64,000 bases of DNA from Seiridium cupressi (lineage: Eukaryota > Ascomycota > Sordariomycetes > Amphisphaeriales > Sporocadaceae), in the NCBI GenBank assembly GCA_036674765.1, contig JARVKI010000014.1:248001-312000 (forward strand), read 5' to 3'. Numbering within the stretch: position 1 is the first letter of the stretch; each line of letters begins with the position of its first letter. The notes under the pieces are model-generated. The model saw only the letters and a program-made list of their open reading frames with translations, was not told the origin of the DNA and made no database searches. The position numbers were made by a program, and so were the translations under genes. Positions 57,655 through 64,000 of this stretch are shown here, piece after piece.

Positions 57655-58561
57655 ATTGCGTCTGGCTTGGAAAATCTCCCCGGCAAGTCTGGAAAAGTCA
57701 CGTCGATAAGCTAGACGAAATGAATGTATGATTGAAGTCATGGTATATATGAACGACTCAGTTACATGTATACAGTCTAGCACGTATGCATTCTCCTAAG
57801 TGAGGATGATGCATTCTAAGTCACCTTATTATCTGGCAGTCGGATTCCGCTGATTTTGGGTGAGCAATTGATTGCGCCTGAAACTCGCCTGGTATGGGCT
57901 GGTGGAGGCGGTAATTCCTTGATAGCGCACCCGGGCCAAGCTCCGACTGTGCCAGGCAAAGTATTGCAGTCGCTAGGACTAGTCGTGTGCAGACGGTACG
58001 GATACTGTAGCGTCCAAAAGTCCGTGTAACCCTCAATTCTGCCGGGATCTGTAATGACTATATATAGCGTTCCGTATTTACAGTATTAAATGTTATATTC
58101 GGATATCTGTAGAGCTGACCTGAGCTTTTCAGTGGGAAGTCGGCACCTTTGCTCCCTGGCTCGTTACGAAGAGTAAGCTCTAAAAATTGAGCGGATTGCA
58201 TCCCGTTTGCAAGTCCCGTCTCAGCCGAAATTCAACTAATTTTAGTTACACGAGCATAGTGGGCCAGAGCTGAGTTCTTGCATTTGACCCTCCAACCGTT
58301 TCAGGTTATACATGGTCTACAATGGAGACAAATGCATTCTGTCGCTATCGGTTGCCTGATTTGAAGGATTTTACGATTGCCACAGCCACTCAACCAGTTA
58401 CCTATGTCGTCCGTTGTACTTAGGATGCTAGCGGTCAGAGAGCAACGTGACCCCTGAAATCCTTCGTTGATGAAAATGAGGCACTGTCCCTATTTTTCCA
58501 CCCCTTTTCTGTGGCCATGTAAATTATCGACACACAAGCTCTACTGGCCGCCTCAGCCAAG
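57655..58561. other. Intergenic region
   Basis: No supported gene. It contains the 3' flank of the EEP gene and the promoter of the HET gene. Confidence 0.4.
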
Positions 58562-60343
58562 ATGCTTGCCGATAATGAGATACGTGTTTTGGACCTCCTA
58601 CAGTCTCCCAGCGTAGATGGCACCCCAATCATATGTGAGCTGCGCGCTGTTCCCTTGGCAGCAGAGACAAACTACGAGGCACTTTCCTATGTCTGGGGGG
58701 ACCAGACAGCCACTAAGACAATTGAAATATCGGGTCGTCAGGTCACTGTTACGCAGAGCGTGCATGAGGCGCTCTCGCGACTACGATCCCGCACGCACAA
58801 GAGAACCCTTTGGATCGACCAGCTCTGCATTGAGCAATGGAATCTGGAGGAAAAGAAACAGCAAGTGCAACTGATGCGTGACATCTATAAGCACTGTCAC
58901 CGATGCCTCGTCTGGCTGGGAGAGATCAAGGAGCATGTGTCTCTCGCTGACGCCGAAAAGGGGTGGGAGGTGCTTACCTATCTGGCTGCAGCCGATGGGG
59001 CAGAGGATCCCGACGACATCCCGATGCTTCGGGCAGCCAATGGAGGTCAGCCGGCGTTATACGACGCTCTTAAGGCACTTTGGAGTTCGGCGGACCAGGG
59101 ACATCCGTGGTGGGATCGCATATGGACAGTGCAAGAAGCGACAATCCCAAAGGAGGTCATGTTGCTTTGGGGGCCACTGTCTTTGTCGTGGGGGACGCTT
59201 ACGCAGGCGGCAGCCACCTGGATTGATCCGGGCTGTCCATACTCTCTTTACGAACTACTCACCCCCGAAACTGAGGAAATTATTAGCAATTTAATGACCC
59301 ATGTGATTTGGCTGAACATAGCCAAAGACCGGCTCGACGATAATCCACTCGACATCGTCAACAGATGGCGCTTTCGAAAGTCTACCGATCCCCGCGACAA
59401 GATATACGGTCTTATGGGTCTCTGCGAGCTAGGAGTCCTGCCGATTACGGAGAAGTGTGACTATTTGTCCCCCACATCGACTGTTTTTCGCACCTTGACA
59501 TTGGAGTTGATGATTTCCGAACAAGATCTGCGGCCTCTCATTGCAAATCCGCGGATCGACCCCGATAGGGCTACACCAGAGATATCCTCGTGGGTGCTTG
59601 ATCTTGCCAGTATAGGATCATCGTACAGGACAGATTGGTATTACCACTCGTACGGCTACGAGGAATATAACGCTAGCGGACCATTGGCACCACTGGATCC
59701 AAGCTCTTTAGAAGTGCAGTATCAAGCGAAGACATTGAGTCTCGTGGGGGTGCGTGTGGACAAGGTCGCTCTGGTGGAGAACGGCTACCGCACAAAAGCA
59801 ATAGCGAATTCGAACGTACCCGACGGGGACATCGAACATATTGTGCGCTCCTGGTATGACATTGTCAAGGGAAGGGGGAAGTATAAGAACAACAAGGTCC
59901 TCCCGAGACGGTACATTGGAGGGGCCTATACCAGCGCTAAAGCGTTCGCAAGACTCGTTCTCGGCGATCTAGTTAGAGACATCAATCTTTTCCCCACAAG
60001 AGACGCCACCGCCAAGGACCTCAGCGCGGTTTTCAGATTTATGGAGTCGTCTGAGGTGAGCTCAGATATACGACTGACGATATACGGCATGGTGGCGAAT
60101 CAATCTTTCTTCGCCACCAAGATGGGTTCAATGGGCACGGGTCATGTGGATACACAGCCTGGAGATGAGATATGGGTGCTGAGAGGTGGGAAAGTCCCCT
60201 TCGTGCTGCGACCTTTAAAAAACGAAGGGAAGACTGAGTACACCTTTATTGGCCAGAGTTATCTCCAAGGGGCTATGCAGGGTGAAATATTCCAACGTGA
60301 TATATGTAGTGTAGATGCTGAGGAGACTATTCGCCTACTTTAG
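58562..60343 (+). CDS. HET-domain protein, intact
   Basis: A 593-residue single-exon protein with an amino-terminal HET domain at about 38-195: NYEALSYVWGD (38-47), VTQSVHEALSRLR, RTLWIDQLCIEQWNLEEKKQ (81-100), MRDIYKHCHRCLVWLGE, and PWWDRIWTVQEATIPKEVML. HET proteins start cell death when incompatible fungal strains fuse; expansions of the family are common in Pezizomycotina, and most members have no assigned partner. After the domain comes the usual DPRDKIYGLMGL block, then a long variable region with no known effector fold. The first Met (58562) precedes the family's IRVLDLL opening. The frame is free of stops, unlike the HET relics at 4-5.5 kb and 61.3 kb. Confidence 0.92.
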   Translation: MLADNEIRVLDLLQSPSVDGTPIICELRAVPLAAETNYEALSYVWGDQTATKTIEISGRQVTVTQSVHEALSRLRSRTHKRTLWIDQLCIEQWNLEEKKQQVQLMRDIYKHCHRCLVWLGEIKEHVSLADAEKGWEVLTYLAAADGAEDPDDIPMLRAANGGQPALYDALKALWSSADQGHPWWDRIWTVQEATIPKEVMLLWGPLSLSWGTLTQAAATWIDPGCPYSLYELLTPETEEIISNLMTHVIWLNIAKDRLDDNPLDIVNRWRFRKSTDPRDKIYGLMGLCELGVLPITEKCDYLSPTSTVFRTLTLELMISEQDLRPLIANPRIDPDRATPEISSWVLDLASIGSSYRTDWYYHSYGYEEYNASGPLAPLDPSSLEVQYQAKTLSLVGVRVDKVALVENGYRTKAIANSNVPDGDIEHIVRSWYDIVKGRGKYKNNKVLPRRYIGGAYTSAKAFARLVLGDLVRDINLFPTRDATAKDLSAVFRFMESSEVSSDIRLTIYGMVANQSFFATKMGSMGTGHVDTQPGDEIWVLRGGKVPFVLRPLKNEGKTEYTFIGQSYLQGAMQGEIFQRDICSVDAEETIRLL

Positions 60344-61259
60344 CAGGATTTCGTAAGGCTTGGCTACGACCGCTATCACTGGCGTACTCAAATCTTAATG
60401 CTGATAAAGGCTCATCGCATGGATTGATGAGTTTAACACCGTAATGGAATGAACAACTGAAGTTACATTTATGCACATTCCCCCGGGTGACAATGATATA
60501 CTGTAAACTAATAGAATTACTTGCCATATTGATAAGGCCTAACTGAGGAGACCCCGTCGGCTTTTGGCTACTAAAAGCGTTCAAGAGCGTTCAATTGCGC
60601 TTGGGAATGACTTGGTTTACATCAACATAGTAAGATTAACGGGCAAAGCCCCGACTTAGTTGCGCGTTTTCTCATCGGATACTAAGTACCTGACTTAACA
60701 GAGTGCACAATATTTATGATAAGCATTTCCCGTTACCAAATAAGATTTCTGCCTGCAAGGATAGTAAAATGAAGATATGATCAGAATTTTATATTCAAAC
60801 TATTCGAAAGATATTTTCTTCCGACTGTTCCGACCGGTTGAAGAGACTTATGAGCTGAAATCTTGCGGGGCTTTCATCTATGGCCGACATAGCCATAGGC
60901 CTTGTTGGGACAACAGAAAACATGCCAATCCGCTCATAAACTTCACCATTCCCTAATGCTTTGAGTACGAGACCTGCAAATCCTTTATGATGCCACTGCT
61001 GTTACATTCCGTTCACCTGGGCAGGGTCAAATATCAACATCCTAGCGTAGGATGATACCTTGTAGACCAAAGGCACTAGGGTGAGTATTTCTGGCATGGA
61101 ATAGCACGTCCCTTGACGGACAGGGCGGCGTCTTTTGCGTCATCTTCGGCCTCAGTCTGCCCAATGAGTTGGATATCACTACAAAATGGTGTCCATTCCG
61201 CTTTGTCGTCGTAATCCTTCTGCTCAAGTCTGGGGGGAAGCTGGGGCAAATAAGTTACT
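60344..61259. other. Intergenic, HET-flank region
   Basis: No supported gene. Near 61040-61230 the minus strand has an open frame without ATG-supported homology that may belong to the decayed HET gene just above. Confidence 0.35.
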
Positions 61260-61507
61260 TCACCATCGACGGACAGCCATGACCAGATTGATGCACCACG
61301 GGCGGCTGGTCAAGGGGGCAGTGATTCTGTAGCCTCGAGCTTTGCGATTGAGTCGTAATGATCGTATGCCTCTTGCACATCTAAGTCCTTGCACTTCCCG
61401 CGGATTATAGATGAATCCCGGCCAATTCTTTGGCAAGTTGTGCATAACACATCCACTTTGCAGGTCGCACCGCTCTCAACTTCACCCAACAATGTGACTT
61501 CCATCAT
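61260..61507 (-). pseudogene. HET-protein amino-terminal relic
   Basis: From the ATG at 61507 the frame reads MMEVTLLGEVESGATCKVDV, then LCTTCQRIGRDSSI, CKDLDVQEAYDHYDSIAKLE and ATESLPP, with a stop at 61310. This is the zinc-like amino arm of many HET proteins (CxxCRxIF ... HHxSxxxLExSAxxGCxLC). The HET core does not follow; an offset frame continues to 61260. It lies about 900 nt after the intact HET gene and in the opposite direction. It is probably a truncated, dead paralogue. The match is to a short pattern only. Confidence 0.45.
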
Positions 61508-63167
61508 CCTCGGTTGTAGGGCAAGAAGTAAATCGCTCTGGGTAAAGATTTGATTGATATTATTGACGCTGAAGCGGGGCCCGATACAATTCCTGCCAGC
61601 AAGTAGAGATATAACACGAAGCTTGGAGTTGCTTGCGACCTACCGGTAGAAATGTCGGCAGAAGAAATGTAAATAGCAGACCGACGTTGGAGGCTGAGTG
61701 CGGCACAGCTGGCACGTTTATCGACAACAGCACGCTGCGAACCCATGTCGATTTCTACATGTATTTATGGGTGAGCATTGTAGGGTTCACGTGACTCTCG
61801 GGCTCTCCCATACCGGATCGCCATCCGAGATCCAACTCGTCTGGTCAAATGTACTAGTCATTGCTCCAGGAGAATATAATCACTGATTTACTTGTCCTTT
61901 CCACAGCTCTTCTATCACCACTCATGATTTCCACCGGGAACCCGTGCGAGTGATTCTAAAAGCCACGCTCTATGTATGTTGGACCAAGACTCCTAATAGA
62001 GAGCTTGTTGCTCGCTTCTATGTATGTTTATATCATGTAATAACACCCCCACTTGGCATCTCATTTTTGCTTTAGGCTAAGATATGGCAAATGTTAATAT
62101 ATTATACATAAATCTCAGTTATTCATAATCGACGCGTGATCAGCCGCCTATTGACATTAAAACCGATTACCGAGTTGCTAGGCTATTGATACGAAATTCG
62201 TGTCCTTCGGAGTAGGAATGGATTCCTGTATGCCTATCATGAGGCCAACTTGACGATAATTTATTTCGTTCCGAAATGGCGGCGAAAGGTGCAGAACAAG
62301 ACTATATTCGTCGTCAAGAAACCTCAGACTCAACATCATGATTGGCATAGCTACATGGCTATCAAGACTCGGTCGTCGACTAGCCATCAGGCGTTATCGG
62401 AGCTACACAAGGCTCTACTCTGTAATGGCCTTCACCAATTCCAGGACTATTTTCGCCAATTTCCCTGGTTGTTCAACATGAGGAGAATTCAATGAGTCTT
62501 CCAGCAGGTAAGTTTTTCTAACCCCCGCCATCTGGACAGACGTCTTTTGTGCGTCTCGAGGCATGGTCCTGTCAACCTCCGTGAAGACATACCCTAGTGT
62601 TCCTCCAAAATAAGGATCGTTATACGGTTCTCATTGTGCAGGTGTGGAGAAACAGGCATAAGGCTGTTTAGGAAGCATGGTAGCCAATCTCTCAGCTTCC
62701 TGGTCGGGGTCAGGGCATGAGTATGAAGATGGTCGCTATCGGGGTTGATCTTCGGCGGGGAATTCGGACTGTAGACTGAATAGTCAGGCACCTTGAAAAT
62801 GGCAGTATGATGATTTGCCTCAGAAAGGCCTCAATCAGCGTCTTGGGACATGGTCTCAGAATGAAGAACGAATCAGTGGGCGAGGGAAAATCTAGGTACT
62901 GACGGAAGGGAGGAAAGGAATATGATGATCAATTAGTCGCTCACGGAAGCCCCGAAAATGCCTGTAAGGACTGCACCCCTATGTCACTTCAACTCTAAGA
63001 TAGACCGCTCGATGAGTTCACAAACAATAAAGCTGTATTCATGTTCACAAAAGGATTCGCAAATATTGTCCAATTTCAATCTGGCAGAAAGGCCTTCAAC
63101 GTCGGACTAAGCCATTTATCATGATTGCTAGATTACTCCTATAGCCCTTACTATTAACAAAAACTAA
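61508..63167. other. Intergenic region
   Basis: No supported gene over 1.6 kb. Short frames (61504-61746 minus, 62250-62495 plus) have no recognisable domain. Confidence 0.4.
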
Positions 63168-63989
63168 TCAGGCCTTGACTAAAGTAAGACTATAAGTCGA
63201 CAGGATCTCGTTGACAGGCTGGAAGTAGGTTGTGCCGCCAGCAGTGCAGCTGCCAGAGCCTCCCGAGGTGACACCCTGGGCTTGGGCACCGGAGTAAAAG
63301 GAGCCGCCTGAGTCGCCGGCCTCGGCACACACACTGGTTCGGGTGAGGCCGGTGACACGTCCCTCGGAGTAGGTGACCGTTGCGCCCAGAGCGCCGACTG
63401 TGCCGCAGTGGACACCGGTGGTCGAGCCGGAGCGGCAGATACTAGCTCCGACAGCGGACGCGGTGCTGCCCGACACGGGCAGGTTACCGGAGCCGTAGCC
63501 GTCGATGTAGCCGCTGAGAGTGGTTCCGCTGACAGTGCGGATGTAGCTCATGTCGGCGTTGCCTGGGAAGACCGAAGCCGAGAAGGTTCCCAGCGACGCA
63601 CCAGCACTGGTGGTGGCAGAGTCACCTGAGTCGCCACAGTGACCAGCTGAAACGAAGCCAGTTGTGACCGAGAAGCCGATGGAGCACCGGGCACTTCGAT
63701 TGATGTAGTAGGCATCGCCGCCCAAGACCGTGGCCAAGGTGGTCGGCATCGCCTCAACTGTTCGCACCTCGAACTCAGATGCGGCGAGCCCGACCTGCGT
63801 GGCCAGCGACTCAGCGTGGGCGACACTGCCGGCGAGTGCCTCTAGGATGAGCTTGTTGGCGGCGACGTCGACGTAATATGACGCGATACCCGTGTCGGCC
63901 GAGTCCGTGTCGAGGGTCTTGGGCTGCTCGATGTCCAGATTGTCAAGTGCTGCCTTAGCTTGTTCAAGCTTGGTGAGGCTGTTGGCCAT
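63168..63989 (-). CDS. Streptogrisin/alpha-lytic-type S1 serine protease, probably 5'-truncated by the window
   Basis: A chymotrypsin-fold protease of the S1E/S1D type common in actinobacteria and found in some fungi. The frame has the pro-region first (residues 1-78, SLTKLEQAKAALDNLDIEQP and ANKLILEALAGSVAHAESLA), then the mature enzyme from about residue 80. The catalytic triad is H117 (SAGHCG), D146 (GNADMSYI) and S228 (GDSGGS). Cys pairs 102/118, 185/195 and 221/248 match the usual disulfides. The oxyanion-loop GDSGG and the Gly-rich strands are intact, and no lesion is seen. The Met at 63989 is unlikely to be the real start: the frame stays open to the window edge (...PAI before it) and no signal peptide is present, so the secretory leader probably lies beyond 64000. 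There are no introns in the visible part. Confidence 0.88.
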   Translation of the reverse strand: MANSLTKLEQAKAALDNLDIEQPKTLDTDSADTGIASYYVDVAANKLILEALAGSVAHAESLATQVGLAASEFEVRTVEAMPTTLATVLGGDAYYINRSARCSIGFSVTTGFVSAGHCGDSGDSATTSAGASLGTFSASVFPGNADMSYIRTVSGTTLSGYIDGYGSGNLPVSGSTASAVGASICRSGSTTGVHCGTVGALGATVTYSEGRVTGLTRTSVCAEAGDSGGSFYSGAQAQGVTSGGSGSCTAGGTTYFQPVNEILSTYSLTLVKA

Positions 63990-64000
63990 GATTGCCGGTG

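Noticed and set aside
63408..63629. Plus-strand frame opposite the protease
   Set aside because: Shadow of the Gly/Ser-rich protease sequence.

Overview
The window comes from a filamentous ascomycete (Pezizomycotina). Many short GT-AG introns (about 45-120 nt) interrupt the genes, and the families are fungal: GEL/GAS glucanosyltransferase, HET-domain proteins, UstYa/DUF3328 proteins, DUF4246, single-pass Ser/Thr-rich surface proteins and GPI-anchored wall proteins. No bacterial-style operon, ribosomal RNA or CRISPR array was seen. I cannot name the species.

Layout. 0-2.3 kb: a DUF4246 gene with one frameshift and one stop (minus). 4.1-5.5 kb: a decayed HET gene. 6.4-8.2 kb: an intact GEL-type GH72 enzyme. 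9.3-11.3 kb: a Dcr2-like metallophosphatase. 12.2-14.0 kb: a glutamine synthetase fragment and a broken 2-oxoglutarate oxygenase. 15.5 kb: a small cysteine-rich secreted protein. 19.7-22.6 kb: an 11-exon GH3 beta-glucosidase. 23.0-29.3 kb: three UstYa-type membrane proteins around a tiny two-intron secreted-peptide gene. 30.4-33.4 kb: a damaged modular secreted protein. 33.6-35.3 kb: a broken P450. 38.3-39.6 kb: a broken Baeyer-Villiger-type monooxygenase. 40.4-41.4 kb: a TENA/THI-4-like gene. 41.8-42.3 kb: a probable decayed LTR. 42.5-43.9 kb: a broken fucose-lectin-like membrane protein. 46.5-47.2 kb: a GPI-type wall protein with a shifted tail. 51.3-52.6 kb: a single-pass surface protein. 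54.3-60.3 kb: three intact single-exon genes (RING/TRAF zinc finger, EEP hydrolase, HET). 61.3 kb: a HET amino-terminal relic. 63.2 kb to the end: a bacterial-type S1 serine protease, probably cut by the window edge.

The main point of interest is the 23-29 kb block. Three proteins each carry a transmembrane helix and paired HxxHC motifs, as in the oxidases of dikaritin RiPP pathways. They surround a 46-codon gene for a secretory leader, a dibasic site and a short Tyr-containing tail. This is the layout expected of a small fungal RiPP locus, but the precursor has one core rather than the usual repeats, so the assignment is a hypothesis.

A second theme is decay. At least seven recognisable genes carry stops or frameshifts, and they are interleaved with intact ones and with long AT-rich, gene-poor stretches. 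This suggests an accessory or subtelomere-like region, possibly touched by repeat-induced point mutation. Some single-base lesions could instead be assembly errors.
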